From IMG/VR virus record IMGVR_UViG_3300047376_000758, positions 1 to 47,079 of that record: a stretch of 47,079 nt of DNA. One strand, 5' to 3'. Below are positions 5,836 to 15,567 of the stretch, in pieces. Made by a program: the position numbers and the translations under genes. The first letter of the stretch is position 1. Each line of letters starts with the position of its first letter. Origin of the DNA: a virus. The notes beneath the pieces were generated by a model, which did no database searches, was not told the DNA's origin, and saw nothing but the letters and a program-made list of their open reading frames with translations.

Positions 5836-8800
5836 TTGTTCATTAATTGTATAAGTTTTGCTACTCTATCTTTTTCGTATTTTAAAGACTTTATCTGTTT
5901 CTTTGACAAGCCTAGACTATCTAGTTTTCTTACTTGTTCTGCTTGATTTAATTTCTTATATTTAATTCTTTGTTTTTCTATTTTCTCTTCTTCAAGCTGC
6001 TTAGGTGTCATTAGATTCTTAGGCGTATATTGTCTAGTGCCTTTGTTTTTCATCTTTTTTCTATAAGCAGCTTTAGCTTCTTTTTGTGATGTAACATACT
6101 CTTGTCTTTCTTCAGTAGAATTTAATTGGTAATCTCTCCAACCTAATAAAAGCGAAACTCTTTTCCATGTCTGTTGTTCATCTTCTATAGCACTTCTAAC
6201 GTTTTCTGATTTAGAAATTAATCTATCAAGTGGCACGTTTGTTAAGCCTGATATTACATACGCAGCTGACTTATAAGCAGGATCATCTATACCCCAATTA
6301 GCTTCATCATGTTTATATCCTTCGTACTTCCAGGTTAAGCCAGCTTGTCTTAATTTACTTAACTTAATATCTATCGGTGGTGAAAAGTTTAACATTTCAT
6401 TTGCAGCATCTTCATAGTTAGGACCAGGAAATTGGCCTTCTTTAGCAGATTCTTTATAGACTTTTCTACCAACTGATATTAAAGTAGAAGCAGCAACACC
6501 TATCATTCCTGTTCCATTTAAAAAAGTGTTTAACATACCATTAGCAATATTATAGTATCTTTCTTTTTCGCTTTCTTCTTCATCATCATTAAATGCTAAA
6601 GCAAATAAAGCTTGTTGTAAAGCACTAAATATAGCACTTTGAACGGCAAAATAATATGTAACTCTTGAAGCATTACTCATGTCACTTTGAAACTGAGTCA
6701 TACCTGGTCTTTTTCTTCTATTTACAAGATCTAAAAAAGCTTTTTTACCAAGCCTGTTCATTTGCATAGGTGTGTTTTGAAAAGCTAATATCAACCTACC
6801 TAAAACACTTGCCTGTTGTTGAGATACTCTATCAGGTCTACTAGACTGTTGAGACTCTTCTGCTATTTCTCTAAACTCTAAAAATGCTTGTTTCTTAGCA
6901 TCAGCTTCACTCATACCTTCTTTCATTAACGCATCTATTCTATTTCTATAAAATGTAGCGCCACCAGATGCTATAGCAAAACTATCAGCAAATTGTGTAG
7001 GTAAATAACCTTTTTGAAGTATATAAGCAACAGCAGCTTTAGCTTTGTTCTTACTAGTAGCTGCAGCATCAGCTATCTCAGATTCACTAACATTTAATTT
7101 TAGTCCATTACGTCTTTCAACCAAAAACTCAGAGTTCATTAATTCCATAAAATCAGACCAATATTGTTTTTGATTAGCAAACGCTTTAGCGGCTCTAAAT
7201 ACGTTGTTGCTACCAAAATCTATAAAGTTAATAGCTGATATAGTTTGAAGTAATGCTGACCTCATGTTAAAGAACATTACTGTACCAACAGAGTTGTTTA
7301 TATAATCTAATAACGCATTTTCTAACCTACCCATTTTGTTAGACCTGTTTCTACCAGACTCCATTCTGCTTAACATATTTTCCATGGCTTCTCTCCATTT
7401 TGAACCGAAAGCAGCTTCCATTTTATTTAAGTTCTTAGGTGAAAATATTAAATCAACATTTTCTTTCCATTGTTGTAGATATTTACTACGCTTACCAGTT
7501 CTTAAACCATCTAATAAATCAGTTGATATTGTACCAGCTAACCAATCTTTATTTGGAGCAGAGTAACCATCTCCTTTGTTTATATCTATTAAGTTTTGAG
7601 CAAACACATCTATAGCAGGATTTTTCTTAGCATAGCTTAGTATTTGTTTTAAATCAGTTTTAGAAATACCAGGCACATCAAAACCTTGCTTGTTCCACGC
7701 TAGTACTCTAGCTACATCTTGAAGAGTGTATTCTCCAAAAGCTTTTTTGTTTAAGTTTTTAGGTATTAATCCTTCTTTAACTAATTGATCTTTAAGCGCT
7801 TTAAAATCGTTAATCATTCTGTTTTGATCACGAGATAAGTTTTCCATTGCTCTACCATAAGGATCAATTAAATGCTCTTTAAAAAAGTCCATCTGCATGT
7901 TACCTATCTCACCTTTGCCTATCATTTTATATAATAAACCTACAAAGTCTTCAGCTGATGGTGGTATAAATATTTCAAACCTACCTTTTTTTCTACCTTT
8001 TAATCTAGCTTTAACATCAGAGTATTCAGATTTAGATTTAATTCCTGTCTTATGTTCTATAATATCATTAACTGTTTTATCAACTGTTTTACTAAATTTA
8101 ACTTTAGCTTGTTGTACTTTAGATTTAACATCTAAAACAGACATAGCTTTTTTAACCGCATCAACATTTTGCATAGCATCGTCTGCAAAGTAAAAGTCAT
8201 TATAACCCTCAGCAGCTTTACCTACTAACCATTGTGCTTTAGCTTCACCAGTTGAATTACCTAAACCTATAATATTTTCTTTTTTGAATTTTAATCCTTC
8301 AGATTTTAAAAACTCATATATTGCTTGCTGTGACTCAGGAGCTCTTGCCGTTAACACAAATAAATCTTCGTTACCTCTGGCATCTTTAATTTTCTTTGCA
8401 ACATTAAACAAAGGTCCTTTTTCACCTTCTCTTACAATGTTAAAATCAGAAAAATCCATAACGGCTCCTTGATCTACTAAAGATTTACCTTGTTGTGCAA
8501 ATTCTTCAGCACTTAAAACTCCTCTTTCGTCTTTGTATAAGTTAGACTTAACATCGTCTACAAACTCTTTAGGAAGAGATTTTCCATACTCTATAGTTTC
8601 TGTATCTATTTCTAAAAAGTTATCACCTAAATCATTTTTATATTTATCAATGTTATTATTAACAGATTCTTGAGTTTTTTCTACTATAAAATCAGGTAAT
8701 GATCTTTCTTTTCTAGCTCTGTTTCTTTCAAGCGCTACTTCATTAGATGTTTTAGCATGCACCATAAATACTTCATAGCCTTGCTCTTTAAGTTTATTAA

Positions 8801-11800
8801 CTTTTTTCATTGTAGCATTATAGCTAGCACCTGTGCCATCTATAACCATACCATTTCCAGCTTTAGTATATTTATCCATTTTAGCTTCAGCAGCTTTTCT
8901 ACCTGCAGCACCTATCTTAGCTCTTTTGCTTCTTTGCTCTTTAGTATACTCTTTTTCTGATTCTGGCAACCCAGCTTTTGCTTTTTCAGTTTCTATAAAT
9001 ATATCTTGATTAACAACTTTAAAACCATCACGGCCTAATTGTAAGCCTTTACCTATATTTGATTTACCAGATCCAGGTCCACCTATCATAAATATAGCTT
9101 TACGTTCAGGTGTAGGTTTACCAGTTTCATTAGGTTTATTATAAAATACTAAGCTTTTACTTTTAGCTAATGTATCGTCAAAATCAAATACTCTAATCTT
9201 TTTAATAGGTGCTTTAGGATTTCTAGCCACGTTCAAAGCGTCATCTAATACTCCAGCTTGCTCTATAGTCTCAGCATTTGTCAACTCAGTAGAAGTGTCA
9301 ACAACTCCACTATCGTTAAGCATTTTCTTATTATCTTTTGTTACTGAAAATTTTGATTTAGCAATAGGTATTCCAGCTTCTAAATAACCTTTAGCAGTAG
9401 CAGCGTCCATTTGTCCTGATAGTTGTAAGAATATTAACTCTGCTTGTAACTCTATAACCTCTGGTATGTTTCTCAAATCTTCAGCTACTTCAACGTTATA
9501 ACGTGTAGCATCACTAATGCCTTCTCTAATTATATTGTTAGGGTTTAAATGAAATACTTCATTATACTTTCTTATATCAGGGCTTGGAACATTGCTAAAG
9601 TCTCCAGTTATCATAGCTTCATCTAAAGCTTTTTTAAGTATAGGGTGTTCTTGTGACTTTGCCTCCCACGTGGAGCCATCCGGCATAGTATATGTACCAT
9701 CAATTAAACTTTCAGAGCTTGTACCTTCTTTGTTTTTTTCAGCTATAGTTTCTTGATAATAATTTTCCGCTTGCCATTTGTTAAAAGCTTCAAACACTTT
9801 TGGGTTTTTAGCTGTTATTGCCTGCAAGACTCTAGTGCTCCACGGTCCAGCTTGGTATATGTGTTCTTCTCTACCTTTTTCAACACCGTTTTCTACACCT
9901 ATTAATTGAGCTAAATTTCTATAATTAGCGTCGTTAGCATTTTGGTTATAGTTTAAAAACTGAATACCTGGCAACATGTTATTATCAGCGTCGTACATTT
10001 TTTTAAAAAGAGAAAGATAAGCCATAGAACCTTTTTTGTGTTGTTCTCTGGTTTTTAAATTTCTTTGTAAATCTTTAGTTTTTTGTTTTCTTAAAGATAC
10101 TTCTATGTTGTTAGCTTTATCATTTGGTAAATTTTTAAAATCTGTATTTTTTTGAAGTTTTTTAACTGCATCAACAGTTTCTAAATTACCTTCTTGTATA
10201 GCTTTTAAAGTTCCAAGTATTGATTTTTTAGTTTTAATAGCTGAAGTTATAAATAATTGAGCTCTCTTAATAGCTCCACCTTTTATTTTTCCATCAGGCT
10301 TATAAGAAAACGCCTCGTTTCCAGAAGGTGATAAGTTGCTAGTGTTTATAAACTTAGAAGAAACATCTCCAAACTCTTTAAAAAGTTTAGGAAAAAAATT
10401 AGTCATTAAATATTTTATACTGCTAGCTCTTCCTTCTCCTCTTCTTTCTAAGGGTCTATAACCTGCTTCTTCAACTATTTGGTCTTGTCTAGCTAAAACT
10501 CCTTTTTCTTCTTTTCTTTTTGGTTTAGTTTCTTTTATTTTTCTATTAAATCTTTTTGCTTCTTTTTTAGAAATGTTTTCTATAGCTGATCTTTCGCTTA
10601 TTATAGCTTGTTTGTCGCCTTCATTTAGTTTGTTATAAAAATTATCAAAAGCTTCAATAGGTGTAACACCTTTAGAATCTTCCATATGTTTTTGTAATCT
10701 TTCTACAACAGGCTTTTTAGTTATACTAAATTTACTATCAGGTTTTCTATCTATCTCTTTAGCTACTTGCTCTAAATAGTTTTCAACTTGTTTTAAACCT
10801 TGCGACTCGTAAATATCTTTTATTCTAGCTTGTATATCTGGATCTGATATAGTCTCCATTGTAGCATCAAAAGCTAATTCTTGAGCTATAGCAGAAGCTA
10901 AAGCATCTTTTCTAGTTCCTTTAGTCGATGCACCTACTTTATCACCTAAGAAATAATCTACCCATTGCTCTTTAGTTATTTTCTTTTTAGTAAACAAAGG
11001 ATTATTATCAGGTCTAGCTTGTCTACCTGTAGCTGGATCTATTAAAGGCTCTATAAACGGCTCAAATCTTTTATTAAATGTAGACTGTGAAATATAATCA
11101 TACAACATCTCCCAACGTGGCATTGTTTTTGTATTACCATCAGCATCTTTAAAAGTTATATCACCTTCAATAAATTCTTTATACTTAGCTCTAGTTCCTA
11201 TATCGTTTTTAATATCTTTAAATAATAAAGTATTAAAATCTTTTTTAAGTGCTTCTTTAAAATTCTTATTAGATACTTCAGGTAGCTTAGCTCCAAATAC
11301 TTTCTTAACAGATTCAACAACCTTGTTATATATAGTACCACCTTTTTCAATACCTAATCTAGTTCTAAGATTATCAATACCTTTTTTCTTAGCTTTTAAC
11401 GATCTATCAACTGCAGCTTCTATGTCTCCAGCTGTATCACCTTCAATAGTTTCAGCAACTGTTCTACCTTCTTCACCTAGCTTTTGATCTGTAGATATTT
11501 TTGTACCTGGTGTTTTTTCTTTTTCTCTTTTAGCTTTTTTAGCAACATCACCTACTTTTCTACTTATATAAGAATTAACCCATCCAAATAAGCTGTCTTG
11601 CATTTGTGGATCAAAGTTAAGCATATGTTGTCCTATCTTATCTCTAGCATCACTTATAAACTCTTCTCTAGCTTGACCGAATATATCTTTACCAGAAGCC
11701 ATTTTAGCTATTATAAGGCCATCTAAATCACCATTCATAAGTGCATTATAAGCTTTACTAAAAGCTCTATTTTTATCAGCTCTCCACTCTGCCTTAGTCA

Positions 11801-14800
11801 TTGTATACTTACCATCTTTATTTCTTTGACCTGGAGCATTATTTAAAGTATCTTCAACTTTATTTTGCTCAGCTTTAGTCATGGATCTTTTAGCTGGTTT
11901 AGTTTCTTTTTCTACACCTTTCTTTTTACGAGCTATTTTAGCTGTACCTTCAGCAATTGATTTAGTTAAACCACTCAGTTCTCCAGTTTCAAAAGACTTG
12001 TTATAACTAGTTAGCATGTCAAATACATCTTTACCAGTTTTTATTTGACCAGACCCATCATTAAACTTTTGAAATCTACCAAACATTTTATTATGCAAAG
12101 TTCTATCAGCTTCTAAATTATTTTGTCTCATAAAATCACTTAGCCTAGCTAGCTTTTCTTCAGCTACTAAAGTAGGATTAGTTAAGTTACCTTGTGAATC
12201 ATACTCACCATAAAGCTGTTTTGTTTCTAAAAATACTTCATAAGCCTTACTATAGTTCTTTTTGACATAGTTTTCAAGATCTTGAACTAGTCCAACAGCA
12301 TCAGGGTTATTCTCTATAAACTCTTTAAACAAGGTGTGGTGACCAACTTCATGTGATTGAACAGTAGCATTACTTCTATTCAAAGCAAAGGTCATTGGAA
12401 CATCTATTTTTTTAGTAGTTTTAGTTCCGTCAGGTAAAGTAGTTTCAACAGTCAAGTTATCACCAAACGCAAAGCCGTTAACAGTAGAGTCACCTCTTGA
12501 AGCTTTCTTAGCATCTTCAAAAGTCATTTTCATTTGCTCTTTAACTTGGTTTTTTTCTTCTGCGGTTAAATCTTTTCTAGTATCTACGTAATCTAAACCT
12601 GCTTGTAACGCTTCTTTATTGTTGTTGCCAACAATCATCTCAACCTCTCCTAATAAATTATTTTTAGCTCTATAAGCATTTGAAAACTTTCTAGCTCTAG
12701 TTTTATCTGCGTTCCACTCTGCATTACCTACTACAGAATTTTTAAAAGCTTCTAATTGAACTAGCTTTGTTTCTTGTTCATTTATTAATTTAGCAGCTGT
12801 TTTAGGATCCAAAGCTGTATTATCATTTATTCTGTCTATCTCTGCTCTTACTTTATGTTCGGCATTATAAGTATCAATTAACGCCTGTCTATCTGTTTTA
12901 GTATAAGAAACTATATCTTTCCTTGTCTCACTTTGACTGTCAAGTTGCTGCTGTGCTAAGTTGTGTAATCTATTTTCAGCTAGTCTTTTAGCAGATACTA
13001 TTTCAGAATGTTTATCAGTTTTAGGTGTTAATCCACTTAATTGCGTTTCAAAGTTTTTTATTTGATTACTTAAATTTAACATTTCCATGCCACGCTCCGC
13101 TATTTTAGCATTAGCATCTGGACCTCTAAAAGCAGTATACGTTTGAGCAAGTAAACCTGGAGACTGCATTGTTCCTGACATTACTAAACCTGACATCATA
13201 GATTCAGTTACACCATCAAGCATAGAAACATCTTTATTTCCTAGTATATATATTTCAGCTGCATTTTGAGATAAAGTAACTGCACCTTCACCAAGTGATT
13301 CACCCGGAATACCTTTAGCAAAATCTTTACCAGCTTCTCTTAAATTAATCCATCTTTGATTAATTTTATTAGTAATAGGCATACCTTTTTTAATACCTTT
13401 ACTTAAATCAAAAGCTTTTCTTAAATTTTTAGCACCTAATTTAAAGTTACCTAAAGTAATTCTTTCACTAGCATATTCTGCTATGCCATATATACCTGCT
13501 GTTCCATAAAATTGTAAAGCATTTATATCTTCTGGTTTTATTTTATAAGTATCATCATCTCCTAAAGGATTAAAACCAAACTCTTTTTTAAAGTCATTTA
13601 TGTACTTAACCTCTGAATCACTCCACTTTTCACCCTTCATTCTGATCTTCATATCATGCATCTGATTTCCAGATTCACTTAGTGAAGATAAAAGCAAACC
13701 TCCACCGCCAGGTATAACTATAGACATTCCAGTGTTTAATATCTGTCCAGTAAGCATTTCAGTACCCCATCTCATTGCTTGATCTACACCTTTTATATCA
13801 TCATATCTTTGAGGAGGTCTATTCCTATTTAGTAGTTCTTCTCCATAATTATAAGACTTTTCTAATAGTTTATCAGCAATATTATCTTTAGCTACTTCTT
13901 TTATTATGCTAGCAGTAAGAACTGCACCACCTTTTTCTCCTAATACGTCGTTACCCCACTCTATCCATTCCTGATTTATAGTTCCATCTTCATTTTTAAG
14001 ATCAACTCCAACATGTTCTAACAAGTTAACAACATTCAATTCGGTAGCTAAAGAACTTAGCCCACTCATTATTCTTACTCCACTATTTTTAAATATGTTT
14101 TCGTGTACTTCTAAAGTGTTGTAAGTTTTTTGAGTTTTATCTATAATTTCTTGTGCTGTAGATCCTTCAAATTTAATATCACCTAAGTAATCTAAATCTG
14201 CTTGCATTTTCTTTTGACCTAATATAACGTTTTTCCTTATAGAATTAAATTGATCAATATCTTCTTGAGTAGCTGTAGGATCACTTTCTATTTTTCTTTT
14301 CAGCTTAACCATTGCAGCTTGCTGCGTTATTAAATTAGCACTTTGCTTTTCAACGTTATCTATTATTTCGTAAGCTCTATAGTCATTTCCTATTTTTTCA
14401 AGTTCTAATAATCTTCCTAAGTCTTCTTTATTTTTTTTATAAGATTCTCTTGATGTTCCATCTAGCCCTATAGATTTGTCTAAATCTTTATCAAATAATA
14501 CTTCTTTAATTATAGTAGAAGGACCAGTTATTGGATTTCCTTTTATTATTAAATTAGCCATATTATTTAATAATCCAACTCCTTGTTCACCTTCAAACTC
14601 TGATAAAATTCTGTCTTCTTCGTCTCTAGTTTCTTTTTTGTTTTTATTGTTTTCTAAAATAGTATTAAATTTGTCGTTATAATTTGCTTTTTCTAATACA
14701 TCTATAGAAACTTTGTTAAATAAACTATTGTCTTTTAGGTAATCTTCATAATTAGGTATGTATGTATATTTTTCAGGTTCTTTTTCTACTTTACTTATAT

Positions 14801-15554
14801 CTGAAGTAGGTGTTAAACCTATTTCATTCGCGGCAGAAACTAATCCACTCATAGATTTACCAAACTCTTGTGCTTGTAAATTTTCTTTTACAAATTCTTC
14901 TCCTTTAAACTGGATATTTTCCATACCAGAAGGTAGTGTTATTTTTTGATCTTCAGCAACTTCATCACTATAAGTAGATAAATCCTTACCTTGCTTTCTA
15001 ATTTGAATTGCTTTATCTCCAAAAAACTTATTGTCAGATATTTCTTTAGCTATATCTTCTTCGGTTGGAATATTGCTTTGTTGAAGGTTTTTTAAAGCTT
15101 GAGCAGCCTTAATTTTATCTTCAGATCCTTCAACGCTTAATAAATCTAAAAACTCTTGTTTTTGTCCTTTAACTTTTTCAAGCTCAGCTACTCTTTGAGT
15201 GTCACTTGTTATTTTATCGTTTCTATATTCAGAATCTTCTAAAAGCTTTATATATCCATCAAATCTTTTATTTATAGTTTGTTCGTCAAACAAGACTGGA
15301 TCTTCTGTGTCAAACTGGCTAACAATTTTTTCTTTTTTAGATGGATCTCCATCTCCACTAACTGATTCAAAAAATACTTGCTCATCAATTTTATCTTTAA
15401 AACTAGAGTCTAGCTCAGTCATATAGCCGTATATCTCATCGGAATAAGACTTATCTTTTATAGCTGTTTTAAAATCTTCTTTAGAAACTTTATCTTTAAA
15501 AGTTGAGTCTTCAGAGTCTATATAGTCGTATACTTCTTCAACGTAACCTGGCAT
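5832..15554 (-). CDS. Giant multidomain (polyvalent-type) internal virion protein, 3,240 residues
   Basis: I start at the ATG at 15554 (MPGYVEEVYDYIDSED), 13 bases after the previous stop and behind an AT-rich leader; the open frame reaches 15644 but would overlap the preceding gene. Regions in order: a helical acidic N-terminus; hydrophobic stretches near residues 600-680; an HEVGHH zincin at about 1068-1073 with a candidate third ligand in VAEEKLARLSDF; a segment near 1260-1375 that recalls sigma region 2; uncharacterised phage modules up to about 2060; HAD motif I DFDDT at 2124, a nested P-loop kinase (GGPGSGKSN from 2158), then HAD motifs LTARAP (about 2401) and YFADDAMQN (about 2454); a C-terminal part with QQSSRPDRVSQQQASVLG and membrane-like helices. 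As the last large gene after the tail-tube proteins it is probably packaged and ejected, as T7 gp15/gp16, crAss cargo or N4 vRNAP are. The multidomain layout fits the 'polyvalent protein' class. Enzymatic activity of each domain is inferred. Confidence 0.82.
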   Translation of the reverse strand: MPGYVEEVYDYIDSEDSTFKDKVSKEDFKTAIKDKSYSDEIYGYMTELDSSFKDKIDEQVFFESVSGDGDPSKKEKIVSQFDTEDPVLFDEQTINKRFDGYIKLLEDSEYRNDKITSDTQRVAELEKVKGQKQEFLDLLSVEGSEDKIKAAQALKNLQQSNIPTEEDIAKEISDNKFFGDKAIQIRKQGKDLSTYSDEVAEDQKITLPSGMENIQFKGEEFVKENLQAQEFGKSMSGLVSAANEIGLTPTSDISKVEKEPEKYTYIPNYEDYLKDNSLFNKVSIDVLEKANYNDKFNTILENNKNKKETRDEEDRILSEFEGEQGVGLLNNMANLIIKGNPITGPSTIIKEVLFDKDLDKSIGLDGTSRESYKKNKEDLGRLLELEKIGNDYRAYEIIDNVEKQSANLITQQAAMVKLKRKIESDPTATQEDIDQFNSIRKNVILGQKKMQADLDYLGDIKFEGSTAQEIIDKTQKTYNTLEVHENIFKNSGVRIMSGLSSLATELNVVNLLEHVGVDLKNEDGTINQEWIEWGNDVLGEKGGAVLTASIIKEVAKDNIADKLLEKSYNYGEELLNRNRPPQRYDDIKGVDQAMRWGTEMLTGQILNTGMSIVIPGGGGLLLSSLSESGNQMHDMKIRMKGEKWSDSEVKYINDFKKEFGFNPLGDDDTYKIKPEDINALQFYGTAGIYGIAEYASERITLGNFKLGAKNLRKAFDLSKGIKKGMPITNKINQRWINLREAGKDFAKGIPGESLGEGAVTLSQNAAEIYILGNKDVSMLDGVTESMMSGLVMSGTMQSPGLLAQTYTAFRGPDANAKIAERGMEMLNLSNQIKNFETQLSGLTPKTDKHSEIVSAKRLAENRLHNLAQQQLDSQSETRKDIVSYTKTDRQALIDTYNAEHKVRAEIDRINDNTALDPKTAAKLINEQETKLVQLEAFKNSVVGNAEWNADKTRARKFSNAYRAKNNLLGEVEMIVGNNNKEALQAGLDYVDTRKDLTAEEKNQVKEQMKMTFEDAKKASRGDSTVNGFAFGDNLTVETTLPDGTKTTKKIDVPMTFALNRSNATVQSHEVGHHTLFKEFIENNPDAVGLVQDLENYVKKNYSKAYEVFLETKQLYGEYDSQGNLTNPTLVAEEKLARLSDFMRQNNLEADRTLHNKMFGRFQKFNDGSGQIKTGKDVFDMLTSYNKSFETGELSGLTKSIAEGTAKIARKKKGVEKETKPAKRSMTKAEQNKVEDTLNNAPGQRNKDGKYTMTKAEWRADKNRAFSKAYNALMNGDLDGLIIAKMASGKDIFGQAREEFISDARDKIGQHMLNFDPQMQDSLFGWVNSYISRKVGDVAKKAKREKEKTPGTKISTDQKLGEEGRTVAETIEGDTAGDIEAAVDRSLKAKKKGIDNLRTRLGIEKGGTIYNKVVESVKKVFGAKLPEVSNKNFKEALKKDFNTLLFKDIKNDIGTRAKYKEFIEGDITFKDADGNTKTMPRWEMLYDYISQSTFNKRFEPFIEPLIDPATGRQARPDNNPLFTKKKITKEQWVDYFLGDKVGASTKGTRKDALASAIAQELAFDATMETISDPDIQARIKDIYESQGLKQVENYLEQVAKEIDRKPDSKFSITKKPVVERLQKHMEDSKGVTPIEAFDNFYNKLNEGDKQAIISERSAIENISKKEAKRFNRKIKETKPKRKEEKGVLARQDQIVEEAGYRPLERRGEGRASSIKYLMTNFFPKLFKEFGDVSSKFINTSNLSPSGNEAFSYKPDGKIKGGAIKRAQLFITSAIKTKKSILGTLKAIQEGNLETVDAVKKLQKNTDFKNLPNDKANNIEVSLRKQKTKDLQRNLKTREQHKKGSMAYLSLFKKMYDADNNMLPGIQFLNYNQNANDANYRNLAQLIGVENGVEKGREEHIYQAGPWSTRVLQAITAKNPKVFEAFNKWQAENYYQETIAEKNKEGTSSESLIDGTYTMPDGSTWEAKSQEHPILKKALDEAMITGDFSNVPSPDIRKYNEVFHLNPNNIIREGISDATRYNVEVAEDLRNIPEVIELQAELIFLQLSGQMDAATAKGYLEAGIPIAKSKFSVTKDNKKMLNDSGVVDTSTELTNAETIEQAGVLDDALNVARNPKAPIKKIRVFDFDDTLAKSKSLVFYNKPNETGKPTPERKAIFMIGGPGSGKSNIGKGLQLGRDGFKVVNQDIFIETEKAKAGLPESEKEYTKEQRSKRAKIGAAGRKAAEAKMDKYTKAGNGMVIDGTGASYNATMKKVNKLKEQGYEVFMVHAKTSNEVALERNRARKERSLPDFIVEKTQESVNNNIDKYKNDLGDNFLEIDTETIEYGKSLPKEFVDDVKSNLYKDERGVLSAEEFAQQGKSLVDQGAVMDFSDFNIVREGEKGPLFNVAKKIKDARGNEDLFVLTARAPESQQAIYEFLKSEGLKFKKENIIGLGNSTGEAKAQWLVGKAAEGYNDFYFADDAMQNVDAVKKAMSVLDVKSKVQQAKVKFSKTVDKTVNDIIEHKTGIKSKSEYSDVKARLKGRKKGRFEIFIPPSAEDFVGLLYKMIGKGEIGNMQMDFFKEHLIDPYGRAMENLSRDQNRMINDFKALKDQLVKEGLIPKNLNKKAFGEYTLQDVARVLAWNKQGFDVPGISKTDLKQILSYAKKNPAIDVFAQNLIDINKGDGYSAPNKDWLAGTISTDLLDGLRTGKRSKYLQQWKENVDLIFSPKNLNKMEAAFGSKWREAMENMLSRMESGRNRSNKMGRLENALLDYINNSVGTVMFFNMRSALLQTISAINFIDFGSNNVFRAAKAFANQKQYWSDFMELMNSEFLVERRNGLKLNVSESEIADAAATSKNKAKAAVAYILQKGYLPTQFADSFAIASGGATFYRNRIDALMKEGMSEADAKKQAFLEFREIAEESQQSSRPDRVSQQQASVLGRLILAFQNTPMQMNRLGKKAFLDLVNRRKRPGMTQFQSDMSNASRVTYYFAVQSAIFSALQQALFALAFNDDEEESEKERYYNIANGMLNTFLNGTGMIGVAASTLISVGRKVYKESAKEGQFPGPNYEDAANEMLNFSPPIDIKLSKLRQAGLTWKYEGYKHDEANWGIDDPAYKSAAYVISGLTNVPLDRLISKSENVRSAIEDEQQTWKRVSLLLGWRDYQLNSTEERQEYVTSQKEAKAAYRKKMKNKGTRQYTPKNLMTPKQLEEEKIEKQRIKYKKLNQAEQVRKLDSLGLSKKQIKSLKYEKDRVAKLIQLMNK

Positions 15555-15567
15555 ATTTTTATTTAAT

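Noticed and set aside
9171-9185. DFDDT as the catalytic motif of a crAss-like RNA polymerase (DFDGD-like)
   Set aside because: The four HAD motifs around it (DFDDT, LTARAP, a Lys after NSTGEA, YFADDAMQN) fit a HAD phosphatase, and no double-psi barrel pattern is visible.
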